Shown one piece after another: positions 9,139-21,100 of a DNA stretch of 24,914 nucleotides. The translations under genes and the position numbers were made by a program. Positions within the stretch are counted from its first letter, which is position 1; each line of letters starts with the position of its first letter. The notes under the pieces are model-generated. The model saw nothing but the letters and a program-made list of their open reading frames with translations. It was not told the DNA's origin and did not search any database. This DNA is from Apostichopus leukothele (lineage: Eukaryota; Echinodermata; Holothuroidea; Aspidochirotida; Stichopodidae). The stretch spans positions 1 through 24,914 of the forward strand of contig JAAAKB020001132.1 of the NCBI GenBank assembly GCA_010014835.2, in the 5' to 3' direction.

Positions 9139-12100
9139 GTAAGTTTCCTCCATTTTGCATGCTCATTTATTTCGTTCAACAGGTTTTAATCCGATGGTCG
9201 ATTTTTTCATCAACTGGTTTTCAAAGTTTTTTTATGTTTTTATTTTATAACTTTTGTCATTCCTATTGAATTTTGCATTCTATAAAAGTAACAGATTATA
9301 TTTTCAGGGACTGTACAATTACCTTTCCTTTAGCCAATTTATGTGGTGTATTGTAGCACTAGCATTGTGCAGAAGCAAACCTAAAAATGCAGCTTGAATC
9401 TGGTCTTAGAAGCATTTGTCTGACTCTTTCAACCTACTGTATTTCACAAAAGATGTTCGTAAAGTTCACAATAAGATTATACTCTTAAAAAGTGTTGGTT
9501 CAGTATTTACTGACCATTTTACAGTCTGTCCGGCAGATTTTGGGTCATGAACTTTAACATCAGTTCCATTGTACAGTACTTCCATTCATGCAGTACCGAA
9601 AAAACTAGCATTGTTGATTATCCAGGAACCTGTATATATCTAGATTTTTACTTTAAAGAAAAACGGTTACTGTAATGTCCTGTGGTCACAAAGCATAATT
9701 TATGTTGTAGGTTTTTGCAACTTGTCTCTGTAATATAATATATGCCCAAGTACTGTAGATTCACTCCCATGGTACGGACTTTAACCATAACACGGTGATT
9801 AAAGTACTGTAGCTTTCCCCCGTCCATCCCAAAATAGACCATTCTTCATCCAGCTGGATAAAAGATCAATTGCCTGGTGATAATGTCACTTAATCACCTC
9901 TCCACAATCAGGTTCAGCTGGTTTTCTTGAATCTGATTGGTCGGTAACTCTGGTGACCTGAATACAAAGGGAAACCCTTTGGCAGGAGCTGTTGATCTTT
10001 TATTCCCAATGTGTGATTGGCTGTTTGCCAACCTATCAGGATTGACTGGTAGTAGGCAAGCAGAATAAACAATCCAACCAGACATTTCTAGATAGGCTTT
10101 CTTATATAGTATATACTAGCATTTTTTCTTTGAAAGTGAACATTTTGTTTCTGTATTTTGTGTTTAATATTTTTCACAGCCTACACTACTGTACCTGGTA
10201 CAGTAGAGTAGATTACTAAGCCAATTGACATTGATCAGAGTTTTATACAGACCGTAGGAGATGATACATAATTAGGCATATCCAATGAATTCATATCTCC
10301 ACAGGAAAGGTGGCAGCTAATGCACTACTGTAGTGAATACTGAACTGTACTATATACTGTGTGATACTGTATAATCTAGTCTTGGACTTCTTGAGATTCA
10401 GGTTGTTCGATCATTTAACCTGGGCATCATATTATCATGTAATGTATGATTTCGTAATCAGGCCGTCAAGAGTTTAGTCACCCCATTTATCGCACTCAGA
10501 TTCAACTTTGTAACTGGTATTTGTTTGGACTTTGGAAATGGTAGGAGTCACTTAACAGTAGCATGACAATGACTTTTGACAATGACTGTTGACAGTGATC
10601 GTTGACAGTTTTGACAGCTGTTCTTTAATCTATACATTAAGATTGTTACTTCATTCTTCCATGGTCACTAGTGGAACTTGTCTAAATTGATGTTTTTGTT
10701 GTTGTGTCCTTCATGTTAAATCTTATTCTATGCTCATTTCACCTGATGGCTCACGAACACCTGTCTTTATGCAGTACATAGTACGGTACAATATATACTG
10801 TAGACACTATACTGTAGTGCACATGTAGTTTCAGTACTAGTTAATAAGAGCTCCTTAGTATGGGGGTGGGGGAGGGGGGTCCTTTTAACCCTACTGCATT
10901 ATTTATAGCACAGGGAATAAGTTATATCTATTATCAGATCTTAAAAAATGCTAACTTTCAAGTAAAACAACCACCTCCTTGCTAAATAAATGCACACATA
11001 TAGTACTGTACATATCAGAATTGTATCCAGAATTAGTGTCCAGTATTTTATGCTTAAATCTGCCGAACAAAATTGTTTAACCCGAAATTATTTGGTTCGA
11101 CGGAACTTTTTAGCAAAGTTTAAGCAAACACTGTCATGACATGTTTGTCAACGTTTAAAGATTTGATAAACTACAGATGACAATGCCTGTTGTTATGTCA
11201 GTTCAAGCAATTAAAAACATTTTATTTGTGAATCATTAATCAACAACCAAACAAAAGATCAAAGGACTGTGCAGGTTTGTTTATTTCAATTGTTCTTTAA
11301 TTGTTTGAAATTCTCTTTGATAGAGATCAATTATACTAATGAATGGATGATCTTTGATCTTGTTTATTGTAATACAGAAGGTCTTAGAACTACAATAGCT
11401 TCTCCCCTGTTGAATGTCATGTGTAATCGAAAAGTCAATGTTTCATAATGCAGCTATGCTCACGTATAGATTTTAATGATAAATACTTTAAAGTAGCTTC
11501 ATGCTTTTCTGATGTTCTTTAGCAATGTGTTTGAATGTTTAACAATGTCAAATACTTTGATTAATATTTAATATAATTAATAATTTAAGTGTGCTGTATC
11601 TGTGAGTTAGCATAGTTACAGTAATTTGCCAAACAAAGTGTCAAAAGTTCCAAAACCAGGTTCCTAGGGACTTAAAACCAGGTTCCTAGGGACTTTAAAC
11701 CAGGTTCTGGATTATTTGTAGGAGCTGAGGCAAGGAAATTAGAAAATTATGTGTCTGTAACTATGGGGAAATTCTGCAGATGATAGTACAGGAAGTGTTT
11801 ATATATACTGACTGTACTGTACTTGAACAGACAGTATTTAAATCATTGCACATACTGTACACAATAGCATACATGTTTGTAGCCAAGAACACTGTAAACA
11901 GTATAAGCAACATCTCGCATTCAAAATGACATTTGATAAAGACAGAAAGCCTAGAGACTTTAGACCAGTTTCTGGATTATTTGTCAAACTGAGGCAACTT
12001 AGAAAATTATGTCTATGTAACTATGGTGAAATTCTGAAGTATAGGAAGTGCATACATACTAACTGTACTGTACACATTTAGTTAGCAAAATCTTGCTTTC

Positions 12101-15100
12101 AAATGACATAAGATAAAGACAGTATTAGGGCAAAGGTCCAGAGTGAACGAAATAGTACCAAGGCAAAAGAAACAAAACAACTGTTGCGACTCCATCTAGA
12201 CTCGAGACAAATTTCCTGTTTCAGAGTGATTATATTCAAGGTATCTCAGGTTCAGCATTAAGAGAGAAGACTTACTGTAAAGTACTACACCTTCTCAGAT
12301 GTAGACAATAATTTGTCTGAGCATTACCTCAACTTTTTAAAAGTCACGCATCTAACGAACAAACGTTATCTTCCCCTTTTCGTTTCTCTTCGACGTTGAC
12401 AATCGCAGGATTTAGTGCCAGAACTTGCCAAATTTAAGACGTCACCACCACTGATGACATCCTACAAGAAACATTACCGACCTTTCATGGGAAGGGCCTG
12501 CCCAAGATGTTCACAGCACAGTAGGGTAAGAGCATGCTTCCCACTCTTTGTAATATTGTGAACATGAAAGTCATTTTCATGCATAAATTGTATGATGTTT
12601 GTCTAAATATGAATATGATGAGAGGGGAAAAAGTAATATTTGTCCAATAGTTGTGGATAACAGATAGAATTTGAGAATGTTTACATTACTTAACAGGCTT
12701 ACTGTAGGTTTCTGTTTACCCTTTTGCACATGTTGCAAATTGTACAGTATTGAAACAACTCGAATGATATCACTTCCTGGCTGTCCAGGTGTTAATTGTC
12801 ACATGAAACTGTAAATATATCCCTTGGTCACAAAGTACAATGCACTTTAATTTGGTTATATTGTTTTTGATGAGTACTTTGTCCAAAGTAAGAGGAAATA
12901 GGTTTATCAAGGACAAACCCAATCTGGATATTATCTAATAGTCACTTGAGCAAATGAGTTGTCACCTTTAAGTTTGTTGGATTAAACTCCCATATTCTGT
13001 AGTAGATTGTAATTTCTCGTCATTCCGATGTTTGTCATGATCGGTCTACGAATTCCTCATTTTGTTTTACTCTCTCTGATTTGCCTACGCAGGAGTTGCT
13101 GTACCACAAAGATATTCCAGAGATGGGAATCTTCAGTGTCAGTTCACCACCCAGGAAAGGGTAAGGCATGATCCCGATGAGATCAGAGATTAAAAACAGT
13201 GTTACAAACCCTTTTTTTTACTTTGTCCCAGTCGTTATTAACAGATGATTTGACACGTTTTGACCTCATAAAATGTTCACGGTACTGAAAAAGGAAGTTA
13301 AAGAGAAAGAGAAAGAGGGAGGGGAAAAAAAGAGAGTAATAAACAGCAATAATCATCCCAAGCATTCAAACTGGATACATACAAAAAAATGCACAGCTGT
13401 AAATAATAACCTTTGAAATGTATATGTCATTTTTTTGTTGACTTACATTTAATTACAAACATGTCTGACCTATGTCAGTCTTCTGCTGAAGAGCACATGG
13501 ATGCTTCTTCAAAGAAATAAATAAATTAATAAAACAAGAAGTGAGGATAAATTTTGTTGTGTATCTCTTAACATATGTGAAAGTGACAATGAAATATGGC
13601 TGGATCAGTTTATAGTATAACAGGTTCCCATGGTGGAATGACCTCGGGTCAAAGCACATTGCACAGACCGTATTAAAGAAGTTACTGCACATTTAAAATG
13701 GTTTATGGGTTTGACAAGTCTGAAGCAGATGGGGGTGGTGACCCTGGTGTGAAGGGTGTCTTTGAGGTTTCGATAAAAAGTGTCGTGTAATGTACAGTAT
13801 TTCATGTGACGAACATTCATCACTTTAGCCATCTGGAGTAACCTTGCTTCCCAGACAGAATTAAGATAAAAGGAGTATTTGTAGAGATACCCCTGTCATT
13901 GAACAATGTTTGGATGACACAGCTGTAGTTGCAATGTACTTGTAGATAGGATATACATAATCTTCTTATTAAAGGTGTCCTTCATAATGCGTTGATTAGA
14001 GAATATATGCGCATGAATGAAGCCTTTCTTTTTGTGTTTTTTTGAACCATTGCATGTAAGTTCTTTTGACAATTATTGTTTCCTAAACAATGAGGGCAAT
14101 GAGGGAGATTACTGTGACAAGGTAATGCTGTCCATAGAAACCAAAATATGCTGATTAAGGTTTGTAGGACACTGTGAGACAGATCTGTCTGTTGGACGAA
14201 AAAGTTGTTGTGCATTTGTGATAGAGCTCTGCTACATACACCATAACATAGAAAGCATAAGTTGTGTGGTCATTGTATATAGTCAGTACTCAGTATTGAC
14301 TTTTCATAGATTTGGTTTGTTACGGACCTAAGAGATGATTTGATTGAACACAAAATTAATTTGATATTTTTACATAGACTTAAACGCTATAACTAACAGT
14401 CTGGGCTAGGTTTCAGTAACAATTTTCCCTTTGGAATAATTACCAATAAGACATGCAATTCATCATTAATGAAAGTGGCTGGACAACCTAGTTTAGTATG
14501 TGACCTATCAAATGACCTCATCACACACAAAGTGAAAAATTAAAATCAAAACAGCTCCTCAAAATACTCTAACCACTCTCATTTTCAAAACCTTTGTACC
14601 TACTGTAGTTGTCATGATCAACTTGACTTTAAAGAAGCATGTCAGATATTTCAAACATTTTATTGGCAATATTCCTTGAAAACTGGATAAATTAAATATA
14701 TGGAAACATTATCCCATAGTTATATGTTTGCCCAAAGTCATCTCTGAAAGTATGTTGTGTTTACCTTACTCTTCCCCCTTCCTTCCAGCCTTCTTGGGAG
14801 GTTTTTCCCGTACGCACATTACGTTTACACAATGAGGAACAACTGCGTCTATGCCGATCCAAAAGGTATGATTGCAGATGCAGTACAAAACAAAAGGTGA
14901 GTAACTTATTCTGTGTGGTTGCTTCGAGTAGCGGCATAAATTTTTGTCATATTCTGACATTAAGTAAATCATTCCACAAAAATCTGAAAGTAGAAAAAAA
15001 TGCCCACACAATTTGTCAAGCACATTGGATTATTAGCAAGTATAAAAGTTAATCCAATGAGTGTATAGCAAGTGGACATCAGCTTGAAACTTAAAACTCT

Positions 15101-18100
15101 TAAAAGTGTTGATTGTGTGACTTAATTCTGCAAACCTAAGCTGACATCAATATTGGAACTTGTACATGCTTAAATGGCCCACTCCTCTGAAGTTGCTCAC
15201 AAAGACTTAAAGAGCTGCAGAAGATGATGTGTCCCTGCTTAGACTGGAAAGTGTTATAGTTTTTAGACAAAATTTGCAGCAAAATATTGGAGGCAATTCA
15301 GGTCTGCTTTTTTGTTGGACCATGACTCTAAATAAGATCTTTTTATTCATTCTGTTTAGCTGGAATAAGCAAAAGGAAAAAGAGAGTAGATTCTTGCACA
15401 AGGGCTTTGAAAGAGAACCTTGTTGTTCTCTCTCAGATCGTAATTTGGTTGAAGTGACAGTAGGTCTTGTGACTTTAAATGACTGATTCCTGTTCGGCTG
15501 TGAAGGTCGAAGGTGAAGGAATGATATTGTATTGTCATTGATTCATCATAGGAAGTTGCTATCCAGTGGATAGTTTCCTCTCAACCCTCAGTTTATCCGG
15601 GTATTTCTATGAGCTCATTACATGCAACAATGAGCTCATTAAATACAACTGTTTTTGTAACGAAAAGCTGAGAGAATGTTTTTCAATGAGACCCTGTGAA
15701 TTATTCGATCGTCTGTTGTCTTTTCATGGATCACATCTTAGTAACAGATTTGAGGGTTTTGTTTATACACCTTGCCCTAGCTCTTTCAAAGGTCATACTG
15801 TAAATTATACCTTTGTCAGGTGGTGTGGCTTGTTGTAAGCCTGTTCAGATATCTCATGTGCAGTGAATTTATAAAAGATGTCTGTAAACCATCCGGTACT
15901 TAAAATCAAGAAGTTGACATTACTGTTTGTAAAGAGATGTCATGGCTTTAAAGTTATATCTGGCAAGTGTTGTGATTTATATGCTGTTAATATTCTTAAA
16001 TAATAAGACAAAGTTCCCACATCGCACCAGATGCCCTTTATTAACAAGTTCAATGTTGGTACGAAAGTTAATGAGTGTCCCTCTCTCCCATCCCCCCTCC
16101 CCCCCCCCAAAAAAAAATTGAAATTATTTGAGGTGTGCTTCCTGCTTGTAACACCTAATTAGTTATAGTACAGCTGATGAATATCAATTTGCCAATTACA
16201 TCAAATCTTGTCTGCAATTGTTCTTTTCAGGGTTCAAAGAGCCATCCACAGAAGTGCAATGAATGACAGCGATGGTAAATAACTCATCTTTGTGAAGCCT
16301 TGGCATGATCCCGTAGAAATCTTTGGAAAGGGGCATGGAGAGGGTAGCTCAGGGTTGGGAAATTGGGGTCTGAAAAATAATGTTTGCTGGACAATAATGA
16401 ATAATGTGAATCAGTGTTTTTGCAATTTGGCATTCTTATCATTTTAACATCATAAAATGGTAACTTCCCATAAAATGCCATTGAGAATTGGATACCAGTC
16501 TAGGATATAAATTATACCGTGATCATTTTAGGGAAAAGGAAGTTCCCAAATTTGTATATACATTAAATAATTGTACAACGTTGGTACTTGCCAGTTGATT
16601 GAGTAGCAGCTGGAACCTAATATTTATGTTACCCATGGTTCCTCAAACTCATTTATGTTGTTGCATCATTTCCCTATCTGGTAAACATGTCAAAAGTTCA
16701 GGCTCTATTCCATTGTTTAATGCATAGAAAGAATTCAACCTTCAGAGGTCGTAAAAGGTTCACCTTCTCAGATCTTACTTACTACTGAACCCGGTAATAG
16801 AAAATAGTTAAGTGAGAATTCCAGCTGTTTACATTGAGCTGTTGACTACTTCATTGTGTTCCTATCTTACAGCATAGCTAGTGTATGTTTAGGAATAAAT
16901 CAACAAATTTAATTGCCTGGTAACTTCCTTCCTCTATTGTCACACACTATCAGGAGCCAAAAACGAAGAAACTTACCAGAGGTCAGCCCATAAACATGAA
17001 GGCCGTGCTCTATATGTGATTAAAAGAATGTCTGCCACCATCATGAATATCACCCTCAGGTATGTATAGTGGTTGGAGTGACTTGGATAGACATTAGTAG
17101 GAGAGAGGACTGTGAGCGGGTGGGTTAGTATGGAAGAGAAGGGGGGCCAATAAAGGATGATGGTTATGGTGAAGAAGAGTGGTTATGGTGAAGACAGGTG
17201 GGTGTGGTGAAGAAGAGTGGGTGTGGTGAAGAAGGATGGTTGTGGTGATGAAGAGTTTGAATGGTGAAGAAGGATGGTTGTGGTGAAGAAAATGGGTGTG
17301 GTGAAGAAGGATGGTTGTGGTGAAGAAGAGTGGTTGTGGTGAAGAAGGGTGGGTGTGGTAAAGAAGAGTGGGTGTGGTGAAGAAGGATGGTTGTGGTGAA
17401 GAAGAGTGGGTGTGGTGAAGAAAGATGGTTGTGGTGAAGAATGATGGTTGTGGTGAAGAAGGATGGTTGTGGTGAAGAAGAGTTGGTGTGGTGAAGGATG
17501 GTGATTTTATGTTGTAATATATATGAAGGTAGTCACTCCTATTGCTGAGCCATGTGAATGTATGAGAGTTCTGCTTTCACTGAGGTCACAAAGATATTGA
17601 TGACTGGGGATTTGAAAGGGATTACCAAGGATGTGGGAATGCCAAAATTGTTACTTGCAATTTCCTATGGAAGTGACACATTGCTCAGCAGCGACAGTGA
17701 GAGTTCACATTTAGCTGTTGTGAACAGTACTGAAATGACGCCACCATGTTGTTACACTTCTTCACATTCACTCTAGAAAAACAGTGCATTCATCCATATG
17801 CTAAGAATTTTCCTCTCAGCAAAAATAGGGTGCAATATTAATAGCTGCTAAATTAACCTGATTGCTTTTCAAACGATTAAAACTAAATCTGTCATGATGA
17901 GAAACTGACCGGAAAATTATGAATTATAGACATCTGAATTATGTCTGACCATTTTAGGTAATTTATCACCTTTTTTTTTCCCCTCCAGGATTACTGGGTA
18001 CCTGATTCTCCGTATCCTGAGTTTCTTGGTGGATGGTATCCACATACACAGAGGCCAGGCAGAGATGGTGAGGCAAGCAGCCAAGGTAAACAATATTGGA

Positions 18101-21100
18101 GTTTACACCTTTCTATCCATGTTAAAAGGCAGTACTGTACTAACTTTATGTACCAACCTTTGAAAAGGGTTATTTCTGTTCATGTGTTGTCAACTTTTGT
18201 TAAACATTACCCTATACACATTGTTAATGAGGAATGTTGTCTTGGAAACCTCAAATAGCCCACAGATCAGGAAGCTGCTTTGTTGGTATCGCGGTGCTCA
18301 CAGAATCTCCGAGCGGGCTAAATGTGCAAGCCAGGCTCCCTTCCCAGTAAAATACCTGAAGTTCATAGCTAGATGGACAAAGATTTTTCTCTTCAAGAAA
18401 TGAATAGTTGTGGTACATATGCTCATTCTCATGTGTCATCAATTGTTGCTATCAGGGATCCACTTAAGAAGGGAGGGGGGGGGGGTTGGAATACAAGGGA
18501 AAAAAAGGAAATTCTAACTCTCTTGATTTCATACTTAAATGTTGTCTGTTTTAACAAAGTTTTAATAAAAGTTTTACTTGTGATTGAATGAAATCCTCTT
18601 GTAAGGAAGCTAGTAGTAATTGTCAGAAAGAAAATAATTCCCTATCTTCTTGTCTACTCCTTCAGCGAGACGTTCCAATCATACTCGTGCCTCTGCATCG
18701 GAGTCATCTGGATTACTTGCTCATGTCTCTGACTTTATTCATCAATGAGGTTCCCTGTCCTTTCATTGCCGCAGGAGATAATCTGAACATTCCAGTTCTA
18801 GGGTGAGTTCAAGCACTTTGTGGTTTAATGTGTGTCGGAATATGTGCAGCGTTTGCCTCACGTTATTAATCTTGTCTCATTGTTAGTCATTGTACTGTAG
18901 GTGAAAATTATATACATGGATTTGAATTGATAGGTGAGACGAGAAACTAACTTATACCTATTCAGTGTTTGCAAGGTTGACGGAAATGTTGATCAAAAAA
19001 GTTGAGTGATGTATTGGAAATGGGAGTGAATAAGTTGAAATCACTTCTTGTACCCTTGGCCAATCTATCACCAAAAATATTGAAATATAGAACAAATCCT
19101 GCTAATATTTTAGTTTTGGCAAATTTTATTTTCCTTGATACACACAACGATATATGATATCCCCCAAATTTGATAAATGTGTTTCTAGTATTTCTTGGCC
19201 TGAGCTGAAATGTGTGAAATTATGCTTGCAAAATTGACATGAGAAAAGTGTGTTATTACACAGAAGCATGTTAATGTGAACAAAATCATGCCAAATTTAT
19301 TTATTTGCCAGTTCAGAAAAGCCCAAGTGAGAACACTGTTAAGTATTCATACTGGATGCTTCCTCTGACACTTGGAACATCCATCATTGTGAGTGGATGG
19401 ATTCAGTTTTCATTCTTCAGAGACGACTGGAAAGTTATCCATGATCTTCTAAAACCTGCTATAAGTTATATCCCTTGTTTTCTCTTGTTTCTCTTAGCCC
19501 CCTCCCTCATTTGTTTTGAATATCATTACTTCTTCTCAGTCAAGCAGTTCTTGTCAAGAGTTCCGCTCAAGATGAAGAGCAAGTTTTTAAGAAGTTTTGA
19601 TATTTTGATATGTGATTTCATTGTTATTTGAATATTTACCAAGAATATTTTTTTCTTTCTTGTATCCTAGGTGGTGGTTTAGGCAAATAGGTGCATTCTT
19701 CATCAAACGAAAACTTGATAAGGTTGTGGGGAAGAAGGACTTTGTTTACAGAGCAGCGTTACATACAGTGAGTTTCCTTCTACCATCCACCCCCCTGCCC
19801 CCTCCTCCCCCTTTCGAAACGAAAGCAGCCGCATGGGCTTAAAGCGTTGTCTGCTCGAAAGAGAAGATCACAGGTCTTTACGGTCATGTCACAAGAGACT
19901 GATAACACCTTGAGAATTCTTATTGAACAGAAATGTGTCGATCATAATGGATGTGAGCACGACTCAATCCATAATTTGCCAGCTGTCCGCAAGTTTTACC
20001 TGCGTAGTTATTTTTAAATGTCGTGTGATTGGTACAACCATACCCTTGACTTATACTCAGTAAAGGGTCTCAAGTACTGGATGGGTTTCAAGTCAAATGT
20101 GGGTTTTAATTTCTGTATTGCTGGTGGCTCTTTCCTGAGTGATCATTCACACCTGTAGTTATCACTAGATCGAATACCAGAGATGCTGCTTTTCTGTAAG
20201 GATGGTGTTAATAGTCAGTCCTATGTTGAAAGGGATGAACTGAAATTAATAACTTATGAATGCAAAATCCTCTGAACACATTTTGTCTTTTGTTTTATTT
20301 GACAGTACATGGAACAAATTCTGATGAAAAACCAAAATATGGAATTTTTTATCGGTAAGTGTTTTTTTTCTTTCCTCTCTACAATCGTTTCAAACAAGTT
20401 CTTTTCAAGGGAAGGGAATCCACCAACTGTGGAATTTTTGACTCTTTTTCCTCTCTACAAACAATTAATTTCATTTCATTTTAAGGGGCAAGGATTCAAG
20501 AAACTGTTGAGTTCCCGACATTTTGGAGACAATATTACTCTGGGAATGGAAGGAACAATCTGAGGCCTTTTCGTTCTTTCCTTTCTGCAGGGAATAATTT
20601 ATCGGAAAGCAAATGCTACGCAAAATACGCAAACCGCTTATACAAGTCCAAAGATCACAGTACATAGCACAGTACATAGCAGTTTTTGTACAGTACAGTA
20701 CATAGCATAGTACAGTACATAGCACATAGTACAGCACAGTACATAGCAGTTTTTGTACAGTACAGTACATAGCATAGTACAGTACATAGCACATAGTACA
20801 GTACATAGCACATAGTACAGTACATAGCACATAGTACAGCACATAGCACATAGTACAGTACATAGCATAGTACAGTACATAGCACATAGTACAGTACATA
20901 GCACATAGTACAGTACAGCACATAGCACAGTACATAGCATAGTTTTTGGACACAGGAACTACTGTAATTTATATCAGACAAAAGTTCAGAGCCTTCCCCA
21001 AAACCGGCTACACAAAAATCTGGGTAAAATTATTCCCTAATCTGTATAAATTTATTATTGCTCGGTTTATTTTCTCACTCTGTTCTACTACAAGACAAGG

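Larger units (their letters stand above)
9139..12408 (+). other. First coding intron of GPAM (3.3 kb)
   Basis: The longest intron seen. It contains a hairpin cluster (9858-10030), a 21-nt palindrome (10186-10206), a TGACA cluster (10564-10617), a G-rich tract (10862-10879) and a local tandem duplication (11652-12122). No coding exon or recognisable transposon protein was seen. Large first introns often carry enhancers, but nothing here proves it. Confidence 0.8.

Noticed and set aside
8941-9179. Minus-strand frame of 90 codons opposite exon a
   Set aside because: It is the antisense shadow of a supported coding exon.
15229-15838. Two plus-strand frames of 85-90 codons inside an intron
   Set aside because: Neither matches GPAM or any other family, and neither has splice signals giving a phase compatible with exons d and e, which already join correctly.
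18182-18403. Possible tRNA-derived SINE around the TATCGCGGTGCTCACAG patch
   Set aside because: I could not find paired A and B box promoter words or a terminal tail, and no flanking duplication is visible.
19305-19631. A 108-codon hydrophobic open frame in an intron
   Set aside because: The GPAT family has no insertion between NIPVLG and GAFFIKR, the frame does not join the flanking exons in phase, and it resembles no family I know; AT-rich introns give such frames by chance.
20471-20981. Long minus-strand open frames (100-160 codons) rich in Tyr, Cys, Met and Leu
   Set aside because: They are translations of the 19-bp minisatellite, open in all three phases, with no domain and no conserved start.
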